From Candidatus Wallbacteria bacterium (lineage in GTDB: Bacteria > Muiribacteriota > JAQTZZ01): a stretch of 18,125 nt of DNA. A program made the position numbers and the translations under genes. The stretch covers positions 1-18,125 of the forward strand of contig JAQTZZ010000070.1 in NCBI GenBank assembly GCA_028687545.1, given 5' to 3'. Positions 9,139-16,004 of this stretch are shown piece by piece (the first letter of the stretch is position 1; each line of letters opens with the position of its first letter). Below the pieces are notes generated by a model. The model did no database searches, was not told where the DNA came from, and saw nothing but the letters and a program-made list of their open reading frames with translations.

Positions 9139-9175
9139 ATTTCGCTATACACTGTCTACACCTCGCATACATTCA

Positions 9176-9190
9176 GGTCTTTTGCAGACC
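9176..9190 (+). terminator. Weak hairpin followed by T-run
   Basis: GGTCT-tttgc-AGACC is followed by ATTTTTAAAA. The stem is only five base pairs and no plus-strand gene ends just before it, so it is at best a weak terminator, or a hairpin in the leader of the minus-strand operon. Confidence 0.2.
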
Positions 9191-9344
9191 ATTTTTAAAA
9201 ATCAATACATACTGCAATGCTTTTACAACGGAAATTTTAGTCGCACTTGATTAGCTGAAATACATTGAAGCAGAATATCTCTCATAATAATTTTATTGAA
9301 ACTTTCCTCCTTTGTCAAAGGAAAAAGAAGGTGGAGAATGGCAC

Positions 9345-9490
9345 ATATCCCGATTTTCCCGTTCGGATTGATTCTCACGTCCCAGGCATAAGGAATATTG
9401 CTGATCGTGGCTGCCACTGTGTTGGTGGCAGTGCGATCACAGACAGGCTGGAGCTGCCTGAATTCACCACATGGGTTGTTTTGGAGTGCT
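9345..9490 (-). pseudogene. Remnant of a second copy of the giant gene (YVTN blade, frameshifted)
   Basis: Read on the minus strand, one frame gives THVVNSGSSSLSVIA and, after a one-base deletion, the next gives TATNTVAATI followed by a link ending in INPNGK. This is the same blade as residues 2257-2295 of the intact protein. At the DNA level 9402-9450 matches 1466-1515 with a single missing G over 50 positions. There is no start codon, no complete blade structure and no continuation past NPNGK. It lies immediately upstream of the ATPase gene, on the opposite strand. Confidence 0.85.
9402..9450. repeat. Near-identical direct repeat of 1466-1515
   Basis: These 49 bases equal 1466-1515 inside the intact YVTN propeller apart from one deleted G. 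Flanking sequence on either side is clearly more diverged. The tight identity over a short patch suggests a recent duplication or gene conversion. Confidence 0.85.
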
Positions 9491-9564
9491 GATTTGCACA
9501 CTTCTGTTGACATGCTGATCAATGCTCTTGAATTAATAATATTGGGAATGTGAATCCTAATTTT

Positions 9565-9593
9565 TTGACAAAATTGTGGAAGATGATTACCAT
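9565..9593 (+). promoter_or_regulatory. Candidate promoter of the ATPase gene (leaderless)
   Basis: A perfect -35 TTGACA (9565-9570) is followed after 17 bp by TACCAT (9588-9593; four of six match TATAAT). Transcription would then begin at about 9600, which is the ATG itself. No Shine-Dalgarno is present, which fits a leaderless message. Confidence 0.4.
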
Positions 9594-9599
9594 GTTTGC

Positions 9600-10724
9600 A
9601 TGATTAAAAGATTGATCGATCCGGAAGCCCTCATCAAACCAGGCAAAGTTCTGGTCATTTATGGTCCGCGGCAGGTAGGCAAAACTACCCTGCTTAAAGC
9701 TTTTTTATCCGGTACTCACTTTAAGTATCGTCTGGATTCCGGGGACAATATCCGGATCAGCGACCTTTTAGGTTCCCGGGATTTTGCCCGCCTGCTGGAA
9801 TACGCTGAAGGATACGAACTGATCGCAATAGACGAGGCGCAGCAGATCCCGGGCATCGGCATGGGATTGAAAATACTGGTGGATCAGCGTCCTGACCTGA
9901 TGGTGGTTGCTACAGGATCCTCTTCCTTCGACCTCTCAGGTATGCTTGGTGAGCCTCTTACGGGTCGCAAACTGACTGTGACTCTTTATCCGATCGCTCT
10001 TTCAGAACTGTCCGCAGGACATAATCGGCATGAGTTGAGAGAAATGCTCCCGAGCCTGTTGATTTTCGGCTGTTACCCGGAAATCATCAATGCTGAAAGC
10101 ACAAAAGGGAAAATAACAGCACTGGAAGAACTGACCTGGTCTTACCTTTTGAAAGATGTTTTGTCGCTGGAACGCACAAAAGGACCCAGAGTTCTGCTTG
10201 ATCTTTTGAAGCTGCTTTCCTTCCAGGTTGGGAGCCTGGTCTCCCACCACGAACTTGCGACGCAGCTCAAGATTGACGTCAAGACAGTGGAGCGTTATCT
10301 CGATTTATTGGAAAAAACCTTTGTTCTGAGGAAAGTGTGCGGATTCAGCCGCAATCTCAGAAAAGAAATCACCGCCAAAAGCAAATACTATTTTCTGGAT
10401 AATGGCATTCGTAACTCCGTGATCTCAAATTTCAACTCCCTGAACGACAGGTCTGATATTGGAGCTCTCTGGGAGAATTTCATCTTCTGCGAAATGCTGA
10501 AAAAGCGAACCCATGAACAGAATTCCGGTTTGTTTTATTTCTGGAAAACCTATTCTGGACAGGAAGTTGATCTGGTCGAGGAGCGCGACGGCAGGATCAT
10601 GGGATATGAATGCAAATGGTCTGATGATGATGTACGCGTTCCCGCAAAATGGCACGAGGAGTATCCGGAAGCTATGTTCAAGGTGATCACCCACAGAAAT
10701 TTTCTGGAGTATTTACTGCATTGA
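9600..10724 (+). CDS. AAA-family ATPase with C-terminal DUF4143 domain
   Basis: A protein of 374 residues with the usual layout of the family. Walker A is GPRQVGKTT at 22-30 (K28), Walker B is LIAIDEAQQ (D78, E79), and a sensor segment TGSSSFDL lies at 105-112. A winged-helix-like region at about 218-246 (ELATQLKIDVKTVERYL) is followed by DUF4143, with GQEVDLV and YECKW (E322, D324, E337, K339) in the arrangement of a PD-(D/E)xK nuclease fold. The family is abundant in environmental and host-associated bacteria; its cellular role is poorly defined. The ATG at 9600 is chosen because MIKRLI is a typical family start; a GTG at 9576 is in frame but would sit in the candidate promoter. The gene stands alone, between two fragments of a decayed paralog of the giant gene on the other strand, as if it had been acquired into it. 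The ORF looks intact. Confidence 0.9.
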   Translation: MIKRLIDPEALIKPGKVLVIYGPRQVGKTTLLKAFLSGTHFKYRLDSGDNIRISDLLGSRDFARLLEYAEGYELIAIDEAQQIPGIGMGLKILVDQRPDLMVVATGSSSFDLSGMLGEPLTGRKLTVTLYPIALSELSAGHNRHELREMLPSLLIFGCYPEIINAESTKGKITALEELTWSYLLKDVLSLERTKGPRVLLDLLKLLSFQVGSLVSHHELATQLKIDVKTVERYLDLLEKTFVLRKVCGFSRNLRKEITAKSKYYFLDNGIRNSVISNFNSLNDRSDIGALWENFIFCEMLKKRTHEQNSGLFYFWKTYSGQEVDLVEERDGRIMGYECKWSDDDVRVPAKWHEEYPEAMFKVITHRNFLEYLLH

Positions 10725-10725
10725 G

Positions 10726-10875
10726 TTTTCCACCTTTTCCCACGCAGATGTCAGCTTTTGGAGTATTCCCAACGACTCCTCCGATCACCCACATCTTGTT
10801 GCTGAATACAACTGTTCCAGACAGGGGAATTGTCACGGGAACCTGGAAATTTTCAAGGCCACTTTTGCCAAGCAA
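10726..10875 (-). pseudogene. Remnant of a second copy of the giant gene (Kelch blade, frameshifted)
   Basis: The minus strand encodes GTVVFSNKMWVIGGVVGNTP followed by KADI, which matches residues 1591-1614 of the intact protein at 18 of 24 positions. The blade start can be followed further only in another frame (PGSRDNS against PFSARHNQ), so there is at least one frameshift. It begins right after the ATPase stop codon. Together with the YVTN fragment on the other side of the ATPase it keeps the order and orientation of the intact gene, but the roughly 1.9 kb that should separate them is replaced by the ATPase gene. Confidence 0.85.
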
Positions 10876-10894
10876 TCCTGATTGAGCTAAGATA

Positions 10895-10958
10895 ATGAGC
10901 CTCTTGCAAAATTCCTGTTTGCGCTGTATCTTGGATAGGAATTTTGTTAGAGGCTCAT
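10895..10958. repeat. 22-bp inverted repeat with 20-bp spacer, possible small mobile element
   Basis: The left arm 10895-10916 (ATGAGCCTCTTGCAAAATTC and two more bases) pairs with 10937-10958 at 20 of 22 positions; the two mismatches are adjacent. The 20-bp spacer encodes nothing. No run of T's follows either end, so it is not a standard terminator. The arms look like terminal inverted repeats of an insertion sequence brought close together, or a MITE-like element. No clear target-site duplication is visible. It lies 19 bp from the Kelch remnant. Confidence 0.6.
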
Positions 10959-11024
10959 ATGGGGCACTGAGCTTGCGACAAATGCCTCATAATCTCAAAT
11001 TCAGAGTTCGAGTTGAGGGTGCAT

Positions 11025-11762
11025 ATGAAGAAAACCTGCGCATTGATGTTCCTGTTTCTGCTCCTGGGCGGTCTTTATGCCGAACAGAAAATCACGCTCA
11101 ATGAGCGGAATTCCCTGCTGACTGATGTGATCAAGAAGATCGGACTGACTGTAGTCGGCCTGGAAAAAATCTATCCTGACGAAAATTCCATGCCAAGGCT
11201 CACTGCCCTGATCCAGAATCTGCCTGACAACCGTGCTCTGGAAGCAGTCTGTTCTTCCCTGAATCTGGAACTTCTGAAATCAGGCGAAGTATATCTGGCG
11301 CAGCGCAGGCAGCATGCGGGAACCTCTGTCTTCGATGACGGCTATCAGGTGGACATGCAGCAGAAAGACTCATTCACCGGCGAAGTCAGCATCGGCATTG
11401 ACAGGGAAATTCCGATGCTGAGCAACGAAATGGACAATCAGATGTTTTACAGGGAGTTCAATCAGCTGATTACAATCACTAAGGCAATTCCTGCTGAGAA
11501 AAGGATCGAATTTCTTTTCAATGGCAAGCCTCAGTCCATCAGGGAAGGCGAGAATTTCAACGACAGGATTCAACTGCTTCAGGTGGTTTCAGCGCGTGAA
11601 ATTCTGATTTATTATCCTCAGATGTTCATCCGTCTCACAGTCAAAGTGCAGAATGGGACCGCAAAGGAAAAAGCGAAGGAGACTCCCAAAATGAAAACTC
11701 CAAAAGCCAAAACCCAGAAATTGAAAATCACAAACACCACACCTGCGGGAGGTAATAAATGA
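11025..11762 (+). CDS. Exported protein with secretin-N0-like and GspC/PilP-like domains, copy 1
   Basis: A protein of 245 residues with a signal peptide probably cleaved after LYA (residue 19). Residues about 20-92 follow the short secretin/TonB N-terminal (STN, N0) pattern: ITLNERNSLLTDVIKKIGL, then alternating strands and LEAVCSSLNLELLKSGEVY. Residues about 145-200 have the strand pattern of the GspC homology region or PilP (ITITKAIPAEKRIEFLFNGK, then REGENF, RIQLLQVVSAREILIYYP). Residues 210-245 are a lysine-rich tail. The ATG at 11025 is chosen for GAGGG five bases upstream. Its stop overlaps the start of its paralog in ATGA, so the pair is co-translated. In type II secretion and type IV pilus systems N0 and HR domains bind each other; here both seem to be in one small protein. 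No secretin or other pilus gene is in the window, so its system is unknown. Confidence 0.85.
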   Translation: MKKTCALMFLFLLLGGLYAEQKITLNERNSLLTDVIKKIGLTVVGLEKIYPDENSMPRLTALIQNLPDNRALEAVCSSLNLELLKSGEVYLAQRRQHAGTSVFDDGYQVDMQQKDSFTGEVSIGIDREIPMLSNEMDNQMFYREFNQLITITKAIPAEKRIEFLFNGKPQSIREGENFNDRIQLLQVVSAREILIYYPQMFIRLTVKVQNGTAKEKAKETPKMKTPKAKTQKLKITNTTPAGGNK

Positions 11763-12307
11763 AGAAACTCCTGTTCTGTTTCTTGATGTCAGGCCTGATC
11801 GCTTCAGCCGAGGAAGCTAAAATCACTTTTAAAGCCGATAATCTCAAGCTGGATGAACTGCTCGCGAAAATGGCTGAATCCTGCCCTGGTGTCAATCTTG
11901 TCTACCCGAATCTGCTGGAATTTCCGGAAACTCCGGCTGACTTCCAGGATGTTTCTTTCAGTGCTGCCCTGGATCAGGTCTGCGCTCCATATAATCTGGA
12001 AGTGATGAAAACTGAAAATGTTTATGTGGTGCGGCCCAGGATCTCACAGTTGACTCTGAAGCATGGGCCGAACACCATCCAGGACGGAGGCACAGGCGAG
12101 ACAGCAGACCTGAATCAGGAAATCGTCATCACTAAAATCGATTTTCCCAACAAACAGATCCAGTTCGAGATGGACGGAAAAACATACACACTGAAAGAAG
12201 GCCAGACCTTCGGGAAAAGGCTGCAGCTGATCAAGGTGGTTTCTGACGAGGAAGTGATGGTGTATTACCCGCGCATCATCTACAAGAAGCATCCGATCGA
12301 TAAATAA
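11759..12307 (+). CDS. Exported protein with secretin-N0-like and GspC/PilP-like domains, copy 2
   Basis: A protein of 182 residues, paralogous to the gene before it. A signal peptide probably ends after ASA (residue 17). Residues 20-92 are STN/N0-like (ITFKADNLKLDELLAKMAE, FQDVSFSAALDQVCAPYNLE, NVYVVRP). Residues about 118-175 are HR/PilP-like (EIVITKIDFPNKQIQFEMDG, KTYTLKEGQTFGKRLQLIKV, EEVMVYYP). It lacks the lysine-rich tail of copy 1 and the longer linker between the domains. GGGAGGT lies five bases before the ATG, which overlaps the previous stop. A bidirectional hairpin follows directly. A likely role is a periplasmic accessory of a secretin-type channel or pilus, inferred from fold pattern only. 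Confidence 0.85.
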   Translation: MKKLLFCFLMSGLIASAEEAKITFKADNLKLDELLAKMAESCPGVNLVYPNLLEFPETPADFQDVSFSAALDQVCAPYNLEVMKTENVYVVRPRISQLTLKHGPNTIQDGGTGETADLNQEIVITKIDFPNKQIQFEMDGKTYTLKEGQTFGKRLQLIKVVSDEEVMVYYPRIIYKKHPIDK

Positions 12308-12308
12308 T

Positions 12309-12354
12309 ATAGTGAATGGTGAAGACTGGTTATTCACCACTCACTTTTCACTAT
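12309..12354. terminator. Hairpin between convergent genes, probable bidirectional terminator
   Basis: An 8-bp outer stem (ATAGTGAA at 12309-12316 with TTCACTAT at 12347-12354) continues directly into a 7-bp inner stem (TGGTGAA with TTCACCA) around a 9-base loop, with a 7-base bulge on the right arm. It sits between the 3' ends of the exported-protein pair and the terC-like gene and includes the last codons of the latter. There is no strong T-run, so termination is inferred mainly from position. Confidence 0.5.
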
Positions 12355-13288
12355 TCACTTCTGTAATTTCAGCCTTCTTTTCCGGTATCAGCACTGACAG
12401 CGCGATCGAGACTGTGATGATGCCAGCCAGTATGCCTAGCGAAACTCCGATCGGGATTTCGATCATTTTTGAAGTGAGCATTTTCACGCCCACAAAGATC
12501 AGAATCAGTGAGACCCCATGATGCAGGTATCTGAAAAGACTGACGATCGCGGCAAAAGCGAAGTAGAGAGAGCGCAGGCCGAGAATCGCGAAAACATTGG
12601 AAGTGTAAACAATAAAAGGATCAAGAGTTACAGATAAGACTGCAGGGATCGAATCAGTGGCAAACAGCACATCAGTGGATTCCACGACCAGCAATACGAC
12701 AAAGAGCGGTGTGGCTTTGAGTACTCCGTTTTCCCTGAGGAAAAAACAACCGTGGTGGAAGTGTTTGCTGACAGGGAAAAATTTATGGAATATCCGCAGT
12801 ACAAGATTTTTTTCAGGGTCAACCTGCTCCCCGTCCTTTTCCAGGATCATCTTGATTCCTGTAAAAACCAGGAAAGCACCGAACAGATAGATCAGGAAAT
12901 GGAATCTGTGGATCAGCGTGACACCTGCTGCGATAAAAATACCGCGTAAAATCAGGGCACCGAGAATGCCCCAGAACAGTATCCTGTGCTGATGCTCTCC
13001 AGGCACACGGAAATATTTGAAAATAAGGATGAAAACGAACAGATTGTCTATGCTGAGTGATTCTTCGAGCAGGTACCCTGCTGTGAACTCAAGGGCAGGC
13101 TTTGCTCCCCGGAAATACCAGATCCCGGCATTGAAAAGTAAGGCCAGCAAGACAAAGAACGCAGTTGAAAGCAAGGCATGCCTGATGGTCGGAGCACCCT
13201 TGTGCTTGTTCATTACTCCAAGATCCAGGAGCAGCAGTACAAAAACCACGATGTTGAACAGGATTAGAAAAAGTCCCTGATGTTCCAT
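12341..13288 (-). CDS. TerC/Alx-family integral membrane protein
   Basis: A protein of 315 residues with about eight or nine membrane segments and the family's acidic signatures within membranes: LLLLDLG (D22), LLEESLSIDNLFVF (E75, E76, D81) and VESTDVLFATDSIPAVL (E203, D206, D212), then NVFAILGLRSLYF. TerC/Alx proteins act at the inner membrane in metal homeostasis; several export manganese. The older tellurite-resistance name does not imply that activity here. AAGGGG precedes the ATG by four bases. The gene lies 34 bp behind the deaminase gene as the last member of the minus-strand operon; that gap is too short for a manganese riboswitch. The last residues (VNSEK) are encoded by the terminator hairpin's right arm, so the C-terminus may have been extended by that repeat. 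Confidence 0.93.
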   Translation of the reverse strand: MEHQGLFLILFNIVVFVLLLLDLGVMNKHKGAPTIRHALLSTAFFVLLALLFNAGIWYFRGAKPALEFTAGYLLEESLSIDNLFVFILIFKYFRVPGEHQHRILFWGILGALILRGIFIAAGVTLIHRFHFLIYLFGAFLVFTGIKMILEKDGEQVDPEKNLVLRIFHKFFPVSKHFHHGCFFLRENGVLKATPLFVVLLVVESTDVLFATDSIPAVLSVTLDPFIVYTSNVFAILGLRSLYFAFAAIVSLFRYLHHGVSLILIFVGVKMLTSKMIEIPIGVSLGILAGIITVSIALSVLIPEKKAEITEVNSEK

Positions 13289-13322
13289 TTTTCCCCTTGA
13301 TTACAGCGAAAAGCGAGTGAGA

Positions 13323-13778
13323 TCAGCTTTTTTTAAATGTTTCAAGCTCGATTTCAGCTTCTTTTAACATTTCAATCGACAGTTCATCAGGATACGCTCC
13401 TGAATAGACGATCTTTTTGACTCCTGCGTTGATGATCATCTTGGCACAGGTCACACAGGGCTGATGTGTGCAGTAGAGGATTGCTCCTCTTGTGCTCACG
13501 CCATAAAGAGCGGCCTGGATGATGGCATTCTGCTCTGCATGCAGGCCGCGGCATAGTTCCTGACGTTCCCCGGATGGAATTCCCCGTTCCTCCCGCAGGC
13601 ATTTTTTCCCGTTTTCACCGCAGTGGGAGACGCCCGACGGTACTCCATTGTAGCCTGACGCGATGATGCGCTTTTCGAGTACGATCAGGGCTCCGACCTG
13701 CCTGCGCAGGCAGGTGGAACGTTTGGAAATCAATTCCGTGATTTCCATGAAATATTGATTCCAGCTGGGTCTTTTCAT
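13323..13778 (-). CDS. dCMP/cytidine deaminase family protein (ComEB-like)
   Basis: A protein of 151 residues. The zinc site is H80-A-E82 with C108 and C111 (HAEQNAI, PCVTCAK), and [13 protein letters not shown] is the typical substrate-loop motif of dCMP deaminases. The expected reaction is deamination of dCMP to dUMP, feeding thymidylate synthesis; ComEB, named for competence in Bacillus, belongs to the same family. The ATG at 13778 lies one base after the stop codon of upp, so translation is probably coupled; the nearest Shine-Dalgarno-like GGGA is rather far (12 bases). The cysteines at 53 and 60 fall where some members carry an extra metal site. The neighbours are upp and rpiB, consistent with pyrimidine salvage. 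Confidence 0.93.
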   Translation of the reverse strand: MKRPSWNQYFMEITELISKRSTCLRRQVGALIVLEKRIIASGYNGVPSGVSHCGENGKKCLREERGIPSGERQELCRGLHAEQNAIIQAALYGVSTRGAILYCTHQPCVTCAKMIINAGVKKIVYSGAYPDELSIEMLKEAEIELETFKKS

Positions 13779-13779
13779 A

Positions 13780-14424
13780 TCACAATGTCCCGAACAGCCG
13801 GTCGCCGGCATCGCCGAGCCCGGGCACGATGTAGCCTATGTCGTTCAGACCTTCGTCCACAGCAGCTGTGAAAATCTTGATGTCCGGATGATCGCTGAGC
13901 AAAGTATCGATTCCTTCGGGGCAGGAGATGATGGAAATGAACTTGATGTGAATGCCGCCATTATTCTTGGCCAGAGTCACGGCATGGCTTGCCGAACCGC
14001 CAGTCGCCAGCATCGGATCCAGGATAATGATTTCCCGCTCAGAAAGGGCTGTAGGAAATTTAGCGTAATATTCAATCGGTTTCAGGGTTTCGTGATCCCT
14101 GTATATTCCCACATGCCCCACCTTGGCCTGGGGAATCACTTTCAACACTCCTTCCACCATGCCCAAACCTGCCCTGAGTATCGGAATCACCGCCGGTTTT
14201 CTGCCTTTAATCACTCGGCAGCGGGCTTTGGTGAGCGGGGTATCGATCTCGATTTCCTCGAGCGGGAAATCGCGGGTGGCTTCATAGGCGAGCAGCAGGC
14301 TGATTTCTTCCGCCAATTCCTTGAAGATCTTTTTGGGAGTGTTTTTGTCTCTCATCATCGTTAGCTTGTGTTCAATATAAGCATGCCTTGGCAGGATCAG
14401 GTTCTTCCATTTAGTTTTTTCCAT
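13780..14424 (-). CDS. upp: Uracil phosphoribosyltransferase
   Basis: A cytoplasmic salvage enzyme converting uracil and PRPP to UMP. It has 214 residues, close to the usual 208-209. Visible motifs are [10 protein letters not shown]-type substrate contacts (PILRAGLGM, residues 81-89), the PRPP loop [10 protein letters not shown] (D136 to S144) and the uracil-binding C-terminus [17 protein letters not shown] (197-213). The ATG at 14424 is chosen for AAGGAG seven bases upstream and for matching the family N-terminus ([16 protein letters not shown]); the frame is open further but that part lies inside rpiB. It overlaps rpiB by 14 bases and is followed by the deaminase gene after one base, so the three salvage genes are translationally linked. 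Confidence 0.97.
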   Translation of the reverse strand: MEKTKWKNLILPRHAYIEHKLTMMRDKNTPKKIFKELAEEISLLLAYEATRDFPLEEIEIDTPLTKARCRVIKGRKPAVIPILRAGLGMVEGVLKVIPQAKVGHVGIYRDHETLKPIEYYAKFPTALSEREIIILDPMLATGGSASHAVTLAKNNGGIHIKFISIISCPEGIDTLLSDHPDIKIFTAAVDEGLNDIGYIVPGLGDAGDRLFGTL

Positions 14425-14857
14425 CTTCCAGCTCCTTGATTTTGTTGAGGCGAAGCTGATGTCTGTCGCCTGCGAATCCACTTTTGATAAAAGCATTAAC
14501 CGCGTCCTTGGCGGTTTCAATCCCGATGATCCTGGAACCAAGGCAGAGCACATTGGCATCATTATGTTCCCTGGAAAGCCTGGCTGTTAGAGAATCTGAT
14601 ACCAGGGCTGCCCGGCAGCCTCTTACTTTGTTGGCAGAAATACTCATGCCGATGCCGGTTCCGCAGACAAGAATGCCCAGCCCTGCTTTTCCGGAAACGA
14701 CTGCTTTCGCCACCTTTTCCGCAAAATCAGGATAATCGCATCTCTCTGTGCTGTTTGTGCCAAGGTCCTGTACTTCATGAGACATGGAAGTCAGGTGTTC
14801 CCTGATGATTTCTTTGTATTCAAAGCCTGCGTGATCAGAACCTATCGCGATGATCAT
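14411..14857 (-). CDS. rpiB: Ribose-5-phosphate isomerase B
   Basis: An enzyme of the pentose phosphate pathway interconverting ribose 5-phosphate and ribulose 5-phosphate, and thereby linked to PRPP supply for the next gene, upp. It has 148 residues, the normal RpiB length. Motifs: IAIGSDHAG at the start (D8, H9), DYPDFA (41-46), the catalytic cysteine C65 in VCGTGIGMSI, SREHNDANVL (H98) and GDRHQLRL (R132, H133). The start lies ten bases after the stop of the lipoprotein gene with a modest AGGA site in front. The order rpiB-upp-deaminase recalls the rpiB-glyA-upp clusters of Firmicutes; glyA is missing here. Confidence 0.97.
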   Translation of the reverse strand: MIIAIGSDHAGFEYKEIIREHLTSMSHEVQDLGTNSTERCDYPDFAEKVAKAVVSGKAGLGILVCGTGIGMSISANKVRGCRAALVSDSLTARLSREHNDANVLCLGSRIIGIETAKDAVNAFIKSGFAGDRHQLRLNKIKELEDGKN

Positions 14858-14867
14858 TTACACCGTC

Positions 14868-16004
14868 CTAAAAGAAGTTTTGTAATTCAATTTTATACAG
14901 CCCGTACTCGCTGCCCACGAAAAGTGAATCCTTGTAAAATGCGGCCTTTGTGAGGCGCTCTGATTTGAGGCCTTCATTTTTACCGATATTGATCCATTTC
15001 TTGGTGTCAGAGTTATAGCATGAAAGGCCGCCAGTAGTGGCAATGAAAAACCATTGCCCCCGGTGCAGGCATTCTTTGACCCAGTTTCCGATCAGAGGAG
15101 AATTTCCCGGCAGCTTTTCATCGACCCCCCTGCCGTCTTCCTTAACCACTGCTTCGACGTGTGTGGCAGTGAATATTTCCCAGGAAGGTTTTTCGTCCTC
15201 GTTCTGGAAATGGGACAAGCCGCAACCTGTGGAAATCCACTTGTCTCGTTCTGAAATCAGTACACTGTTCACTATGTTTCCACTCAACGGGCTGTTGCCT
15301 TCGAATTTGACAAACCCGCCAAACTGGTTGGGGCGTTTGTGGATTCCGTAAAACACTCTGCCTTCTTTTGTGGATAGATTGTATTTTACCAGACCATCCC
15401 CTGTGCCGATCCAGAAAATTCCGTCTGAATCTTCATCCATGGAAAGTATCTGGTAGAAGTTCTGGCCGATATTATCGTCCTTTTCCCGCAGTTTGAGAAA
15501 GCTGTTTTCCTTGTCCCAGTAAAACCACTGGGTAAAGTCGAAAATCGCAACTCCATTATCCATTCCTGCATAGATTGATCGCATCCGGTCCGACCAATAA
15601 AGGCAATTGATTCTGCCAAGATTTTTAGTAGCAAAGCCGGTGATCTTGTTCAGGATGCCGATTTCTTCTTCGGTTCCGACGAAAAGGGTGCCGTTTTTAT
15701 CGCTTACTATGCAGTTGATCTGCTGGGAAGTCAGAGAATTTGCAAATTTAGCCTCAAACGGTTCGAAAACAGTTCCCTCCCCCTGATATTTGAATAAACC
15801 TTTTTTTGTGCCGATCCAGAGAGTTTCCGCGCTGTCATAATACAATGATGTGATAAAACTGCTGGTTAAAGCGGAATTGGTATTGAAAAATCCACTGACT
15901 GTGAATGACTCTTCTTTTTTTACCTCTGCTGCCTTTGGCGGTGGCGGGTTGCCACAACCGCTGAACAGGAGGCAGATCAGTAAAAGGAGAAGTTTTCGAA
16001 TCAT
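14868..16004 (-). CDS. Lipoprotein with a seven-blade propeller (two-component-regulator propeller type)
   Basis: A protein of 378 residues. The N-terminus carries a lipobox, LFSGC with the lipidated C17, followed by a proline-rich linker (NPPPPK). Residues about 45-378 contain seven blades, each ending in a (L/I)WIGTxxGLxxY-like strand: LWIGTKKGLFKY, LFVGTEEEIGIL, IYAGMDNGVAIF, FWIGTGDGLVKY, WISTGCGLSHF, FFIATTGGLSCY, LFVGSEYGLYKI. This is the Reg_prop pattern known from the sensor part of hybrid two-component proteins, but there is no kinase or membrane segment here, so it is probably a periplasmic binding or scaffold lipoprotein. GAAGGA lies five bases upstream of the ATG, which overlaps the stop of the preceding gene (ATGA). 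It is co-transcribed with salvage genes to which it has no obvious functional link. Confidence 0.88.
   Translation of the reverse strand: MIRKLLLLLICLLFSGCGNPPPPKAAEVKKEESFTVSGFFNTNSALTSSFITSLYYDSAETLWIGTKKGLFKYQGEGTVFEPFEAKFANSLTSQQINCIVSDKNGTLFVGTEEEIGILNKITGFATKNLGRINCLYWSDRMRSIYAGMDNGVAIFDFTQWFYWDKENSFLKLREKDDNIGQNFYQILSMDEDSDGIFWIGTGDGLVKYNLSTKEGRVFYGIHKRPNQFGGFVKFEGNSPLSGNIVNSVLISERDKWISTGCGLSHFQNEDEKPSWEIFTATHVEAVVKEDGRGVDEKLPGNSPLIGNWVKECLHRGQWFFIATTGGLSCYNSDTKKWINIGKNEGLKSERLTKAAFYKDSLFVGSEYGLYKIELQNFF

Noticed and set aside
9223-9522. The 99-codon minus-strand ORF as a gene in its own right
   Set aside because: Its only meaningful part is the YVTN fragment, which needs a frame change to be read completely, so it is treated as a pseudogene remnant.
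9576-9599. GTG at 9576 as start of the ATPase
   Set aside because: It has no ribosome-binding site, would add eight residues not typical of the family, and falls within the candidate promoter; it cannot be fully excluded.
10687-10875. The 62-codon minus-strand ORF as a gene in its own right
   Set aside because: It contains a single Kelch blade whose beginning is in another frame, and it overlaps the end of the ATPase gene.
13289-13322. A manganese (yybP-ykoY) riboswitch ahead of the TerC-like gene
   Set aside because: Only 34 bp separate it from the upstream gene, too short for that riboswitch, and no matching stem is visible.
13888-14364. A 158-codon plus-strand ORF
   Set aside because: It lies fully antisense to upp, which has all its family motifs.
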